Source: Phyllobacterium sp. YR531
GTDB taxonomy: Bacteria; Pseudomonadota; Alphaproteobacteria; Rhizobiales; Rhizobiaceae
Length of the DNA stretch: 64,000 bases
Reading direction: 5' to 3'
NCBI RefSeq assembly: GCF_000282595.1
Contig: NZ_AKIZ01000014.1
Location: 186,001 to 250,000 of the forward strand
Shown: in pieces, positions 45,011-54,826 of the stretch
How positions within the stretch are numbered: position 1 is the stretch's first letter
Layout: each line of letters starts with the position of its first letter
The notes under the pieces: generated by a model
Told to the model about the DNA's origin: nothing
The model's input: the letters and a program-made list of their open reading frames with translations, nothing else
The model's database searches: none
Program-made: the position numbers and the translations under genes

Positions 45011-45324
45011 GGGATCTCGTGCAGCAAGTGATTTACCGCGAAGCTAGCGCATAAGGCCGAAAACGGAAACCGCTATTTGGCGTTCAGGCCATCGGTGTCT
45101 CATGCAGCCGGAAGTGATAAGCGCTATGACTGTTGGTTGTGATAAGTAGAAACTAAGTAGACTTTCGTATATAAACTAAATTATTGTTGACACGTCGCAA
45201 TATATATTCTTTCTTGAAAAGAATTATTACAAAAAAATGTTTAACAATAATACACTCTGGATTGCGGCGCTGTATAAATTGCAACTTAACGACGATTATT
45301 GGGGCGATTAGTTAGATATGCAGA
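45011..45324. other. AT-rich intergenic region before the glycosyltransferase gene
   Basis: There is no gene. It contains several A/T tracts and one isolated TTGACA (45187-45192), but no -10 at 16-18 nt follows it, so I do not call a promoter. The binding-protein gene starts at one end and the glycosyltransferase gene at the other. Confidence 0.35.
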
Positions 45325-47175
45325 ATGTTCGTCATGCTGCATAAGGCGCATGCAAGGAATTATGATCTGGAGGCTGCAATCGCTGCGCGGCTTTTCTGCG
45401 CTGGTGCAGCAAAAGAACAGGTGGTGACTGCGTTCAGAAATTATCGGAAGAATGGCACATCATTCATCGGTGAGCTCTATTGGGCAAGTGATCTGAACCA
45501 TACACTGATAACCCGCTGCCTTTCAGAAGTAGCGGGCTTGAATTTCGAAGAAGTGTCGGCCTCTTCCCATGTTATCATTCCAAATGGGCAAAGGTTTGCC
45601 AGCTTGGCCCGAACGCCGCACATTCTAACCTTGACTGATGATCTGACCATAAAAATCCATACGTCACCCACTATGGCCCGCATTGCCCATATAAGGCAAA
45701 ACCATGCGATCTCCGAAAAGGAGAGAGCACGTGAGACTTTCATTTCGCCATTGTGCCTCGCGGAGCTTCTTCGAACCAAACATGCGGACTATCTTGCGGG
45801 CAATGCAGTGAGCATGCTGGAGAACGCCACAGGGCATACCGCCAGAACGGTTGCCGATGGCCAGCAGGGGGCCGTCATCGCAGCGATCATCGTAACTTGT
45901 CTTTTCCTGATCATAATTGCTCCGGGAGCACTGTGGTCAACGCTGCATGTGCTTTTTTCCACCCTTTTCATGGGCTGTATCGCATTGCGGCTTTTGGCCA
46001 GCCGACATGTGCTTGCCTATGAAGCCCCGGCAGATACGGGCAAGAAAATTGAAGTTCCGGTGTATAGTGTGATGGTGGCTCTTTATAAGGAAGCGGCAGT
46101 CGTTCCCCAACTTGTTAGGGCGTTGAAAGCCCTCGACTGGCCCTGTTCCTGTCTGGAGGTTCTGTTTCTGTGCGAAGAGGATGATCATCCAACGCTTGCG
46201 GCTCTTCAAGGTGAGCTCTTGCCCGCAAGGTTCAGAATTACCCCTGTTCCGGCAACTGGCCCAAGAACAAAGCCAAAAGCCCTAAATTACGGGCTGCAAC
46301 TGGCGGAAGGTGAATTTATCGTGGTCTATGACGCAGAAGATCGGCCACACTCCGGTCAATTGCGCGAGGCGTGGCAAAGATTTTCAGGGGCTTCCGACGA
46401 GCTGGGCTGCCTTCAAGCTCCCCTGGTTATTGCCAACGGCGCAGACAGCTGGATAGCGCGACAATTTGCATTTGAGTATGCAGCACATTTCAGAGGTCTT
46501 CTGCCTTGGTTGGCGAATGGGAAATTTGTCATACCGCTTGGTGGAACGTCTAATCATTTTCGCCGCGAATGTCTGATGCAAGTTGGTGGTTGGGACCCTT
46601 TCAATGTCACTGAGGATGCAGAGCTGGGATCAAGGCTTGCTCGCAATGGTTATCATATCGAGATGCTTTCCCTCCCAACTTTGGAGGATGCGCCCAACGA
46701 CGTGAAAGTCTGGCTGAAACAGAGAACGCGATGGTTGAAAGGGTGGATGCAGACTTGGCTGGTCGAGATGCGCCAACCTTCTCAAATGCTGAAGAAAGTT
46801 GGTTTGAAGCGCTTTTTGATCTACCATTTGCAGACAACCGGCTTACTTGCGTCTGCACTGCTATTCCCCTTCATGGGGCTATTCATCATTTATGCGCTCG
46901 CGATGATCACTTTCGTGAAAGGCGCTGGTTTTGTCAGCCCTATCCTCATATTCGACCTGATGAATATTATCTCTGGTTTCCTGTCTTTTCATCTGCTCGG
47001 TCGTGCGGCGTTGAAAAACGAAAAGCCATCAGGTCCAATCGCTTCAGGCCTGCCATTATATTGGTTGTTGATTTCTGCAGCGGCATGGCGAGCTCTATGG
47101 CAATTATATGCGGCGCCCTTTCTTTGGGAAAAGACGCCACATCATCCTGCGCAAACTGCAATTTCATTCAAATGA
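45325..47175 (+). CDS. Membrane glycosyltransferase, family 2 (processive type)
   Basis: A 616-residue inner-membrane GT2 enzyme. An N-terminal cytoplasmic region of about 190 residues leads to two membrane helices ([19 protein letters not shown]). The GT-A domain has DAEDRP (UDP-sugar/metal), [18 protein letters not shown] (general base) and the processivity motif [12 protein letters not shown]. Further helices follow ([19 protein letters not shown]). This is the cellulose-synthase-like layout used to make and export a polysaccharide. Product unknown. The N-terminal region of unknown role is unusual. A weak ribosome-binding site leaves ATG 45325 or 45334 open. Its end overlaps the convergent PPK2 gene by 8 nt. 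Confidence 0.84.
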   Translation: MFVMLHKAHARNYDLEAAIAARLFCAGAAKEQVVTAFRNYRKNGTSFIGELYWASDLNHTLITRCLSEVAGLNFEEVSASSHVIIPNGQRFASLARTPHILTLTDDLTIKIHTSPTMARIAHIRQNHAISEKERARETFISPLCLAELLRTKHADYLAGNAVSMLENATGHTARTVADGQQGAVIAAIIVTCLFLIIIAPGALWSTLHVLFSTLFMGCIALRLLASRHVLAYEAPADTGKKIEVPVYSVMVALYKEAAVVPQLVRALKALDWPCSCLEVLFLCEEDDHPTLAALQGELLPARFRITPVPATGPRTKPKALNYGLQLAEGEFIVVYDAEDRPHSGQLREAWQRFSGASDELGCLQAPLVIANGADSWIARQFAFEYAAHFRGLLPWLANGKFVIPLGGTSNHFRRECLMQVGGWDPFNVTEDAELGSRLARNGYHIEMLSLPTLEDAPNDVKVWLKQRTRWLKGWMQTWLVEMRQPSQMLKKVGLKRFLIYHLQTTGLLASALLFPFMGLFIIYALAMITFVKGAGFVSPILIFDLMNIISGFLSFHLLGRAALKNEKPSGPIASGLPLYWLLISAAAWRALWQLYAAPFLWEKTPHHPAQTAISFK

Positions 47176-48103
47176 AGTCGGGGCCATTTCCGATAATCAG
47201 CGAGTCCTCGTTGCCGATCACTGTCAAATCGCGATCCGTATATGGAAGGCTTAGTAGAATCCGCCGTATGACAGCAATTCTGGCGCGGCGTTTATCGTTG
47301 GAACGCACAATCGTCCAGGGCGCATGTGCTGTGTGTGTGCGAGCCATCATGCCATCGCGCGCCTTGGTATAATCATCCCATTTCTCTGCGCCGGCGATGT
47401 CTATCGGTGAGAATTTCCAGTTCTTCAATGGGCTATGGCGACGGTCATGAAAACGTTTGAGCTGCATTGTCTGGCCGATGTCCAGCCAGAATTTGAAAAA
47501 GTAGATACCGTCTGCAACGATCATACGTTCGAAACCCGGAGTCTCTTCCAGAAATGACTCATGCTGGTCTGGCGTACAAAATCCCATGACAGGTTCAACG
47601 CCACCGCGGTTGTACCAGGAACGGTCGAAGGTGACGAATTCACCAGCACTCGGAAAATGCGAAACGTAGCGCTGGAAATACCATTGTGTGCGCTCGGTCT
47701 CACTTGGTTTTGGCAGCGCAACATTACGCGCCGAACGTGGATTCATATATTGGCGAAGATTGAAAATCGTTCCGCCTTTGCCGGCAGCGTCACGGCCTTC
47801 GAAGACCGAGATAACCCGACCGCCGGTTTCCTGAAGCCAGCTTTGCATTTTGACGAGCTCGATCTGCAGCTTTTCCAGCGTTTCGGCATAATCATCCTTG
47901 GGCATTTTCTCCGTATAGGGAAAGCCACCCGATGTCAGATCGCTATCATCAATCCAATCCGGCAGTTTCGGATTGTTGATGTCGAATTGACGTTTCTTGC
48001 CATCAATCTTCAATTTGAGTGGCTGAATATCGGATTTGGATGATGTTGATTTCTTTTTTGAATCTTTGCCCAATGTGAACATCCTCAATTGACATAAATC
48101 CAT
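47168..48103 (-). CDS. Polyphosphate kinase 2 (PPK2)
   Basis: A 311-residue P-loop kinase using polyphosphate to phosphorylate nucleoside diphosphates. The Walker A-like [13 protein letters not shown], the lid motif [15 protein letters not shown] and the family signature [17 protein letters not shown] with [13 protein letters not shown] are all present. The start is uncertain: ATG 48103, ATG 48082 or TTG 48073; a GAGG just before 48082 favours the last as much as the first. It is divergent from phoR (63 nt apart), so both phosphate-related genes may share a control region. Confidence 0.9.
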   Translation of the reverse strand: MDLCQLRMFTLGKDSKKKSTSSKSDIQPLKLKIDGKKRQFDINNPKLPDWIDDSDLTSGGFPYTEKMPKDDYAETLEKLQIELVKMQSWLQETGGRVISVFEGRDAAGKGGTIFNLRQYMNPRSARNVALPKPSETERTQWYFQRYVSHFPSAGEFVTFDRSWYNRGGVEPVMGFCTPDQHESFLEETPGFERMIVADGIYFFKFWLDIGQTMQLKRFHDRRHSPLKNWKFSPIDIAGAEKWDDYTKARDGMMARTHTAHAPWTIVRSNDKRRARIAVIRRILLSLPYTDRDLTVIGNEDSLIIGNGPDFI

Positions 48104-48166
48104 GATATTGGGACAGCAGTGTATCGTCTAGTGACTAAAAACGCTGACAGATCGGGAGGTTAGTGC

Positions 48167-49432
48167 ATGAGCATGTGGGGGCAGGATAGTAGCGGACTAA
48201 GGCGCCGGGTCTTGGAGCGCATTGTCCGTTCACGTTTCATCCTTGCCGCAGCCGCCTTCATCACTGCCTTGATTTTAGGAGTAAGTGAGTCCTGGTGGCT
48301 AAGCTTCGCTGTTTTGATGCTTGTACTGTTAACAGTCGTTGCTGTATCAGCCGCGCTGCCGCGGCAGGAGAATCTCGCTGCCACAGACCCCAGTGATCCG
48401 GCAATCTTTCATTTGTCGGGTCAACAACTGGCAGCCCAATTGCCCGATCCGCTGATTATTTTCGACCATGAAGGGACTATCCTTTATGTCAATCCGGCTG
48501 CGAGCGGCGCATTCAGATCAGTGGAGCGCGGCGGTGTGCTTATGCTGCACTTCCGTGCACCTGAAATGCAGACGCTGGTTCACTCGGTTATGGCAGATGG
48601 CGTATCGCGCTCGGTGGATTATTTCGAACGGGTGCCGGTTGAGCGCTGGTACAGCGCAACAGTGCTTCTGCTCGACCAGACAAGAGCCACTGATCGCCAG
48701 TATATTCTTTCATTCCGCGATCAGACAGAAGCCCGACGGCTTGAGCGGATGCGGTCTGACTTCATTGCCAATGCCAGTCATGAATTGCGCACACCTCTGG
48801 CTTCGCTAACGGGGTTTATCGAGACATTGAGAGGCCCGGCACGCAAGGATGAGGCTGCCCGCGAGAACTTTCTCGAGATCATGCAGAAGCAGGCTGAACG
48901 TATGGCACGCCTCATTGATGATCTTTTGTCTTTGTCACGCATTGAAATGAAGGCGCATATTGCGGTCAAGGACCAAGTGGACCTGACCGCCGTGCTAAAT
49001 CATGTTGCAGATTCACTGCGTCCCGTGGCGACAGATCTCGGGATCACTATTGAACGCGACATCAGCCCGGGCCCGCTTAATGTACTCGGGGATCGGGATG
49101 AACTCACGCAGGTGTTTCAAAACTTGCTGGAGAATGCTTGCAAATATGGCCAGTCGGGCAAACGCGTTATTCTTGAACTCAAACAGACAGGTGACGTGAT
49201 CAAGGCCACCGTTCAGGATTTTGGTCCCGGTATTCCGGATGAACATATTCCACGCCTGACAGAGCGATTTTACCGGATTGATGTCGAAACAAGCAGGGCG
49301 CAAAAAGGGACAGGCTTGGGACTTGCCATTGTGAAACATATTCTGACACGGCACCGCGCAAGGTTGGTAATCCGCTCGCAGGTAGGGGAGGGCTCATCCT
49401 TCACAGTCGTTTTCGGACCGCAGAAAATTTAG
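48167..49432 (+). CDS. phoR: PhoR-type phosphate-sensing histidine kinase
   Basis: A 421-residue sensor kinase. Two N-terminal membrane helices (FILAAAAFITALILGV, WWLSFAVLMLVLLTVVAVS) are followed by a PAS domain (LPDPLIIFDHEGTILYVNPA). The HisKA box FIANASHELRTPLASL carries phospho-acceptor His205, and the ATPase domain has N (LLENACKYG), G1 (DFGPGIP) and G2 (GTGLGLAIVK) boxes. This layout is that of PhoR, which signals phosphate starvation to PhoB. The pst/phoB genes that usually follow are absent here, so PhoR is by domain similarity and conserved location. A terminator follows. Confidence 0.83.
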   Translation: MSMWGQDSSGLRRRVLERIVRSRFILAAAAFITALILGVSESWWLSFAVLMLVLLTVVAVSAALPRQENLAATDPSDPAIFHLSGQQLAAQLPDPLIIFDHEGTILYVNPAASGAFRSVERGGVLMLHFRAPEMQTLVHSVMADGVSRSVDYFERVPVERWYSATVLLLDQTRATDRQYILSFRDQTEARRLERMRSDFIANASHELRTPLASLTGFIETLRGPARKDEAARENFLEIMQKQAERMARLIDDLLSLSRIEMKAHIAVKDQVDLTAVLNHVADSLRPVATDLGITIERDISPGPLNVLGDRDELTQVFQNLLENACKYGQSGKRVILELKQTGDVIKATVQDFGPGIPDEHIPRLTERFYRIDVETSRAQKGTGLGLAIVKHILTRHRARLVIRSQVGEGSSFTVVFGPQKI

Positions 49433-49460
49433 CCCGGGTCGTTTGACATGCCCAAAATAG

Positions 49461-49484
49461 AAAAGGCGCCAAACGGCGCCTTTT
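49461..49484. terminator. Bidirectional rho-independent terminator between phoR and gcrA
   Basis: AAAAGGCGCC (49461-49470) and GGCGCCTTTT (49475-49484) form a perfect 10-bp stem with the loop AAAC. It ends in T-runs on both strands, between two convergent genes. Confidence 0.88.
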
Positions 49485-49505
49485 CATAAGATATCGAAAT
49501 GGAAA

Positions 49506-50027
49506 TTAACGGCGGCGGCGATCAGAAGCCGGCTGGTACGCCAGTCGCGAATGATATGTGCAGTAGGGCCCACCTTCGCCAACATCATTGCCGCAGAAAT
49601 TGAAACCGGGCAGCAATGGATCGCCTACCGGCCACTTGCAGGTGCGTTCGCTGAGTTCAACCAGTTCGAGCTTGCGTGAGATCGGCACAACCACATCTGT
49701 AACGGTGCGTGTAACAACAGGCACAATGTCGGTGCTGTATTCAGCCTGCAAAGCCGTCGCTCCAACGCTGCGGTTTACCACGCGACTTGACATGTGACCA
49801 ACAGTTGCCCCGCCGCTGCGCTGGCTGCTGGAGGCTGCTGTGTTGACTTTTTTGCTGCGCGTCTGCGAAGAAGTCGTCTTGCCGCGCCCGGACAACTTCA
49901 GCCGGTGCACCTTGCCGATAACGGCGTTACGGCTGACACCACCCAGCTGTGCTGCGATCTGGCTTGCACTCAGACCTTCGGCCCAAAGTTTTTTCAGCTG
50001 CTCTACGCGCTCATCTGTCCAGTTCAT
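49506..50027 (-). CDS. gcrA: GcrA cell-cycle regulator
   Basis: A 173-residue alphaproteobacterial regulator that binds sigma70-RNA polymerase and GANTC-methylated promoters. The N-terminal helix-turn-helix domain (MNWTDERVEQLKKLW, SASQIAAQLGGVSRNAVIGK, residues 1-41) is diagnostic. A low-complexity Ser/Thr-rich linker leads to a C-terminal Cys/Trp domain (ERTCKWPVGDPLLPGFNFCG, GGPYCTYHSRLAY). Three GANTC sequences lie upstream (50075, 50189, 50202). It is a single gene convergent with phoR. Confidence 0.95.
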   Translation of the reverse strand: MNWTDERVEQLKKLWAEGLSASQIAAQLGGVSRNAVIGKVHRLKLSGRGKTTSSQTRSKKVNTAASSSQRSGGATVGHMSSRVVNRSVGATALQAEYSTDIVPVVTRTVTDVVVPISRKLELVELSERTCKWPVGDPLLPGFNFCGNDVGEGGPYCTYHSRLAYQPASDRRRR

Positions 50028-50526
50028 TGTTCCCTAGCTCCATATGGGGCTCTGTTTTGTACGGCTTTCAGACTGAATCCTTCCTCGCATCTGGACTGCT
50101 CCAGATTGTATCAGTACTATATCTATTCAGATGACGAGGACGCCGTACGAAATCTAGCTATTTCGTTTCTCAAGCTACAATATGCGATGACTCCGTGACA
50201 AGAGTCAGGCTTGGTTTGGAAGGGTGCTTTTTTTGGTTTTCCCCAACTTGAACGTTAAACTGTTGCAAAAATGACGTTTTACGGCTTTGTCGACAAATCA
50301 AATAATGGCCAGATGCTGAAACGGCTGGTTGAAGCCGAATTCCAGCAATATTTGTGATGTAAGTCTTTCAAACTGTTTATTTGACAATTGGAAAGTGAAT
50401 GATGATATTGATGCCGTGTGGCCGCCCCCAAAAATGGCATTGTGGGGCGGCTTTTTGATTTAATCATTGCCGATTTCCTTTATGGATCAGCAGTTTGACA
50501 AATAGGGTTTTGGAGGCCCGGAAAAA
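50028..50526. other. Long intergenic region between gcrA and argD
   Basis: It holds the gcrA promoter with three GANTC sites, a 28-codon open frame at 50271-50357 (MTFYGFVDKSNNGQMLKRLV...) with a weak ribosome-binding site, and a strong plus-strand terminator at 50420-50455. The terminator lies upstream of argD, so it must end some transcript from this gap, possibly a small RNA. Confidence 0.45.
50420..50455 (+). terminator. Rho-independent terminator upstream of argD
   Basis: GCCGCCCC (50420-50427) pairs with GGGGCGGC (50443-50450), with a 15-nt loop, followed by TTTTT (50451-50455). A textbook terminator on the plus strand with no annotated gene in front of it. Confidence 0.8.
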
Positions 50527-51732
50527 ATGACGGACGCAAACGCGCAACCGCTATACGACACTTATGCTCGTGCGGATTTGCGCTTTGAGCGAGGAAAGGG
50601 TGTGTGGCTGACGACCGAGAGTGGCGAAAACTATCTTGATTTTGCTGCCGGCATCGCCGTGAACCTGCTTGGCTATTCGCATCCGCATCTGGTTGAAACT
50701 CTGAAGACCCAGGCCGAGAAGCTTTGGCATCTTTCCAATATCTATGAAATCCCCGGACAAAAGCGTCTTGGGCAGCGGCTTGTTGACAATACATTTGCCG
50801 ACAAGGTGTTCTTTACAAATTCGGGCGCCGAAGCGCTTGAATGCGCTATCAAGACCGCGCGCCGGTATCACTATGTGAACGGCAATCCGGAGCGGTTCCA
50901 CATCATCACCTTTGAAGGTGCATTTCACGGCCGGACACTTGCGACAATCGCCGCAGGCGGACAGGCAAAATATCTGGAAGGTTTTGGCCCCAAGGTTGAG
51001 GGTTTCGATCAGGTTCCTTTTGGGGATGAGAAGGCTTTGAAAGCCGCGATCGGGCCTCAGACTGCGGCTATTCTCATAGAGCCAATTCAGGGCGAGGGCG
51101 GTGTGCGTCCTGTTGCCGACGAAGATCTGCGTGCCTTACGCAAGCTATGCGATGAGGAAGGCATTCTTCTCATCCTGGATGAAGTCCAGTCGGGCATGGG
51201 CCGTACTGGCAAACTTTTTGCTCACGAGTGGTCTGGCATACAGCCTGACATCATGGCTGTGGCCAAGGGTATCGGAGGCGGATTTCCACTGGGCGCCTGC
51301 CTTGCAACTGCTGAGGCTGCCAAAGGCATGACTGCTGGCGTGCATGGTACAACCTATGGCGGCAATCCTTTGGCAATGGCAGTTGGTAATGCGGTTCTCG
51401 ATATCGTTCTTGCGGACGGTTTTCTGGATCATGTGCAAAAAATGGCCCTGTTCATAAAACAGGGATTGGCTTCCATCTCTGACCGCTACCCGGAAGTTAT
51501 TTCTGAAGTGCGGGGGCGTGGTCTTCTGATCGGGCTCAAGGCCGTTGTGCCAAACACGACACTGGTTCAGGCTCTGCGTGATGAGCACCTGTTGACTGTG
51601 GGTGCGGGTGACAATGTTATTCGTCTTCTTCCACCTCTGGTTGTAAGTGAAGAGGAGATGCGCGAAGCGCTGTCGAAGATCGAAGCTGCGGCGGAGCGTC
51701 TTGCTCCTGCATCCAGACAGAAGATCGCGTGA
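50527..51732 (+). CDS. argD: Acetylornithine aminotransferase
   Basis: A 401-residue PLP enzyme of arginine biosynthesis (N-acetylglutamate semialdehyde + glutamate to acetylornithine), perhaps also acting in lysine synthesis. The class III aminotransferase signature [20 protein letters not shown] is followed by the PLP-binding Lys in [32 protein letters not shown] is the phosphate-binding region. GGAGG precedes the ATG. argF follows after 10 nt, the common alphaproteobacterial arrangement. Confidence 0.93.
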   Translation: MTDANAQPLYDTYARADLRFERGKGVWLTTESGENYLDFAAGIAVNLLGYSHPHLVETLKTQAEKLWHLSNIYEIPGQKRLGQRLVDNTFADKVFFTNSGAEALECAIKTARRYHYVNGNPERFHIITFEGAFHGRTLATIAAGGQAKYLEGFGPKVEGFDQVPFGDEKALKAAIGPQTAAILIEPIQGEGGVRPVADEDLRALRKLCDEEGILLILDEVQSGMGRTGKLFAHEWSGIQPDIMAVAKGIGGGFPLGACLATAEAAKGMTAGVHGTTYGGNPLAMAVGNAVLDIVLADGFLDHVQKMALFIKQGLASISDRYPEVISEVRGRGLLIGLKAVVPNTTLVQALRDEHLLTVGAGDNVIRLLPPLVVSEEEMREALSKIEAAAERLAPASRQKIA

Positions 51733-51742
51733 GGGCAATCCA

Positions 51743-52681
51743 ATGACAATCAAGCAGGATCTCCGTCACTTTACGGATCTCTCGGCGCTTTCTTCGGGCG
51801 ATCTACGGCTCATTCTCGATGATGCACGTGCACGCAAGACCCGTCTCAAGGCTGGCAATGTTGAAAAGCCTTTCGCCGGTAAGGTGCTGGCGATGATTTT
51901 TGACAAACCATCGACGCGTACTCGCGTTTCGTTCGATGTCGGCATGCGGCAACTCGGCGGCGAAACGCTGATGTTGACGGGGTCTGAAATGCAGCTTGGC
52001 CGCAGCGAAACCATAGCAGACACGGCAAAGGTCTTGTCACGTTACGTGGACATTATCATGATGCGCACGACGACCCATGAACGCCTTATTGAGATGGCCG
52101 AAAATGCCACTGTTCCGGTTATCAATGCGCTGACAGACGACACGCATCCTTGTCAGATCATGGCCGATATCATGACTTTTGAAGAGCATCGTGGCCCGGT
52201 TAAGGGCAAGACGTTTGCCTGGACGGGTGATGGTAACAATGTCTTGCACTCGCTGGTGGAAGCAGCGGCACGCTTTGATTTCAATCTCAATATTGCTACG
52301 CCCGACGGCAGCGAGCCTGAGCGCAAATATCTTGATTGGGCAAAGGGTGCAGGGGGCAAGATCAAATTGACCACTGATCCCATAGCTGCTGTCGAAGGCG
52401 TTGATTGCATCGTTACGGACACATGGGTTTCCATGGGGCAGGAAAATCGTGCACGTGGCCATAACGTCTTCATGCCTTATCAGGTCAACGATGCTTTGAT
52501 GAAGCATGCAAACCCTGATGCGCTTTTCATGCACTGCCTGCCGGCCCACCGAGGCGAGGAAGTCACGGATTCTGTCATTGACGGACCGCACTCGGTAGTC
52601 TTTGACGAGGCTGAGAACCGGCTACATGCACAAAAGGCTATTCTTGCATGGTGCCTTGAAGGAGGGCGCTCCGGTGTCTGA
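51743..52681 (+). CDS. argF: Ornithine carbamoyltransferase
   Basis: A 312-residue enzyme joining ornithine and carbamoyl phosphate to citrulline. The carbamoyl-phosphate motif [11 protein letters not shown], the [11 protein letters not shown] motif and the ornithine-site [11 protein letters not shown] are intact. ATG 51743 follows GAGGG. A longer frame from 51647 would overlap argD by about 85 nt. The stop overlaps the hslO start by 8 nt, so the three genes form an operon. Confidence 0.95.
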   Translation: MTIKQDLRHFTDLSALSSGDLRLILDDARARKTRLKAGNVEKPFAGKVLAMIFDKPSTRTRVSFDVGMRQLGGETLMLTGSEMQLGRSETIADTAKVLSRYVDIIMMRTTTHERLIEMAENATVPVINALTDDTHPCQIMADIMTFEEHRGPVKGKTFAWTGDGNNVLHSLVEAAARFDFNLNIATPDGSEPERKYLDWAKGAGGKIKLTTDPIAAVEGVDCIVTDTWVSMGQENRARGHNVFMPYQVNDALMKHANPDALFMHCLPAHRGEEVTDSVIDGPHSVVFDEAENRLHAQKAILAWCLEGGRSGV

Positions 52682-53678
52682 ATCGTCAAGCTTTCCCGAT
52701 GAGTATGTATTTGCCGGTGATGATGCCGTCGTACCATTTCAGGTTCAGGATCTGGACGCCCGTGGACGTGCCGTTCAACTGGGCTCGACGCTTGACGGCA
52801 TATTAAACCGCCACGACTATCCGGAGCCTGTGGCGAAGCTTTTGGCCGAGGCGATTGTGCTCACTGTCCTGCTTGGCACATCGCTTAAGTTTGAAGGCAA
52901 GTTTATCTTCCAGTCCCAATCTGACGGGCCGGTGGATATGCTGGTCGTTGATTTTCGCACACCCAATTCTGTTCGCGCCTACGCCCGCTACGATGAAGAT
53001 CGACTGGCAGACGCAATCGAAGCGGACGAGCTTTCGCAAGTCGAACTCATGGGGCGGGGCACCCTTGCTCTCACCGTCGATCAAGGCGAGTACTCCCAGC
53101 GTTATCAGGGTATTGTTGCCATGGACGGCTCAAACCTTGAAGAGATCGCGAAGACCTACTTCCGTCAATCAGAACAGATACCAACTGATGTGCGCCTCTC
53201 CGTTGCAAAATTGATTGCACGCGGCGAGAACGGCAAGCCTGTCGAACAATGGCGCGCCGGCGGTTTGATCGTGCAGTTTCTTCCAGAGTCTGAATTGCGT
53301 ATGCGCCAGCGTGATCTGCCCGGCGGCGATGCGCCGACTTCCGAGCTGGATGCGGAAGTTGAACCTGTTGAGGATGACGAATGGTCAGAGGTAAAGGCCC
53401 TCGTTTCAACGATTGAAAGCTCTGAATTGACAGACCCGCAGGTCGGTGCCGAACGGTTGCTTTACCGTCTTTTCCATGAGCGTGGTGTCCGTGTTTTTGA
53501 TGCTGTCACAGTCAATGATGACTGCTCATGCTCACGGGAGAAGATTGCCGGTGTGCTTTCGGGATTCACTGCTGAAGAAATCAACGACAGCATTGAAGAA
53601 GGCAAAATCAGTGTTACCTGCGAATTTTGCTCCACGCAGTATGATTTCGATCCGGCAGAGTTCCTGCCAAAAAACTAG
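52674..53678 (+). CDS. hslO: Hsp33 redox-regulated chaperone
   Basis: A 334-residue holdase chaperone activated by oxidation. The C-terminal zinc switch is seen as DDCSCSRE and [10 protein letters not shown], giving the four zinc-binding cysteines. [16 protein letters not shown] precedes it. The body matches Hsp33, and GTG 52674 is preceded by AAGGAGGG at correct spacing. It overlaps argF by 8 nt. The position after argF is common in rhizobial genomes. Confidence 0.94.
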   Translation: MSESSSFPDEYVFAGDDAVVPFQVQDLDARGRAVQLGSTLDGILNRHDYPEPVAKLLAEAIVLTVLLGTSLKFEGKFIFQSQSDGPVDMLVVDFRTPNSVRAYARYDEDRLADAIEADELSQVELMGRGTLALTVDQGEYSQRYQGIVAMDGSNLEEIAKTYFRQSEQIPTDVRLSVAKLIARGENGKPVEQWRAGGLIVQFLPESELRMRQRDLPGGDAPTSELDAEVEPVEDDEWSEVKALVSTIESSELTDPQVGAERLLYRLFHERGVRVFDAVTVNDDCSCSREKIAGVLSGFTAEEINDSIEEGKISVTCEFCSTQYDFDPAEFLPKN

Positions 53679-53690
53679 GAACTTCGCTTT

Positions 53691-53903
53691 ATGGAAATCC
53701 GGGATAGCAACGGCGCCGAGCTTAATGACGGCGATTCCGTCACTCTGATCAAAGACTTGAAGGTCAAAGGCACTTCGGAAACAATCAAGCGCGGCACGCT
53801 CGTTAAGAATATACGCCTGAATGGCCGGGATGGCGAAATCGAATGCAATACCAAGCAAGTAAAAGGTTTGGTGCTGAAAACTAAATTTGTCAAGAAAGCC
53901 TGA
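53691..53903 (+). CDS. PhnA/YjdM-like small protein (C-terminal domain only)
   Basis: A 70-residue protein consisting of the PhnA C-terminal domain: DSNGAELNDGDSVTLIKDLK, then GTSETIKRGTLVKNIRL and KGLVLKTKFVKK. The zinc-ribbon N-terminus of longer PhnA/YjdM proteins is absent, which is common in alphaproteobacteria. Despite the name, the family has no proven role in phosphonate use. It lies 12 nt after hslO. A small hairpin (GAAAGCCT/AGGCTTTC, 53894-53917) overlaps its stop codon. Confidence 0.88.
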   Translation: MEIRDSNGAELNDGDSVTLIKDLKVKGTSETIKRGTLVKNIRLNGRDGEIECNTKQVKGLVLKTKFVKKA

Positions 53904-53915
53904 CCCGCGAGGCTT

Positions 53916-54215
53916 TCAGGCCCGAAATTCGGCAGTCATCTCATGTGCGACTGTCACAACGATCAATATGATGATGAAGGCGCTGATAATCAGCCATAAC
54001 GGCCATGGGCGTGTAGATTTCTTGGCAAGCAAACCGACAATCAGCCCAGGAACTGCCACAAGCGCGACGAGCTGGCTTGCTGCTTCCACATTAGTAGTAA
54101 AGCTGGGCAGGCGAAAACCAAAAAAGATTGCAGCAAGACCTATGAGAAAAGCTACAGCTGAGCAGCTGAGCGCTTTGATATAAGGCGATTGGGTGCGGTT
54201 GTTCTCTTGCATCAA
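53916..54215 (-). CDS. Small membrane protein downstream of apaG
   Basis: A 99-residue protein with about three membrane helices ([57 protein letters not shown]). I do not recognise a family. It starts ATGATG and the first ATG overlaps the apaG stop by 4 nt, so it is translationally coupled to apaG. It is convergent with the PhnA-like gene. Confidence 0.7.
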   Translation of the reverse strand: MMQENNRTQSPYIKALSCSAVAFLIGLAAIFFGFRLPSFTTNVEAASQLVALVAVPGLIVGLLAKKSTRPWPLWLIISAFIIILIVVTVAHEMTAEFRA

Positions 54216-54616
54216 TTCAATGTCCGCAATTGATCAGGAAGATCAAGAGAAAATGCCGGAATTTCAATGTTGAATCGATCTCCGCCATTTGTTTGCATAA
54301 CATAATGTCCAGCCATCACTCCCGATGCCGTTTTCAATGGACATCCCGATGAATATTGAAAACTGTCTCCGGGGTTCAAAACCGGTTGTTCACCAATAAC
54401 GCCAGCGCCGCTCACTTCCTCCACACGTCCGTGTGCATCCGTTATTCTCCAATAGCGTGATCGCAATTGTACGGTACGCTCAGATTCATTGGCGATGGTT
54501 ATGCGATAGCCCCAGACATAGTGGTTTGCAGCCGGATCGGACTGGTCCTCCAGATAAAACGGCTCAACACTGACCTCTATGTCGTGCGTGGTGGCTTTAT
54601 ACATTTCCGCTCTCAT
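54212..54616 (-). CDS. apaG: ApaG protein
   Basis: A 134-residue immunoglobulin-like protein. [20 protein letters not shown], then [37 protein letters not shown] and [20 protein letters not shown] follow E. coli ApaG closely. The function is poorly known (historically linked to Co/Mg efflux). The start may be ATG 54616 (GGAGAG upstream) or ATG 54604. A 3-nt-loop inverted repeat, TCACGGCT/AGCCGTGA, lies upstream at 54707-54725. Confidence 0.93.
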   Translation of the reverse strand: MRAEMYKATTHDIEVSVEPFYLEDQSDPAANHYVWGYRITIANESERTVQLRSRYWRITDAHGRVEEVSGAGVIGEQPVLNPGDSFQYSSGCPLKTASGVMAGHYVMQTNGGDRFNIEIPAFSLDLPDQLRTLN

Positions 54617-54788
54617 CGCGGGGCACTCTCCATCTCATCCGGAAACATTGCACGTGGTTCAATGTATTCGGTACGCGCACATTCATTATGACGTATCTAT
54701 TTGATATCACGGCTGAAAGCCGTGAGGTCAACCTTCAATATCTAAATCATTTGTGATCGCGGCCTGGAAAGCCTGATATCAGACAAAC

Positions 54789-54812
54789 CGCGCCGGATTT
54801 ATTCCCGGCGCG
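54789..54812 (-). terminator. Terminator after metZ
   Basis: On the minus strand CGCGCCGG and CCGGCGCG pair with an 8-nt loop and are followed by GTTTGTCTG, 15 nt past the metZ stop. Confidence 0.65.
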
Positions 54813-54826
54813 ACAATTGCGGTTGA

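Noticed and set aside
45187-45192. TTGACA as a -35 for the glycosyltransferase gene
   Set aside because: No -10-like hexamer lies 16-18 nt downstream; the nearby TATATT is only 10 nt away.
54707-54725. TCACGGCT-GAA-AGCCGTGA inverted repeat upstream of apaG
   Set aside because: Perfect but short with a 3-nt loop; no T-run, promoter elements or second copy to support a terminator or operator.
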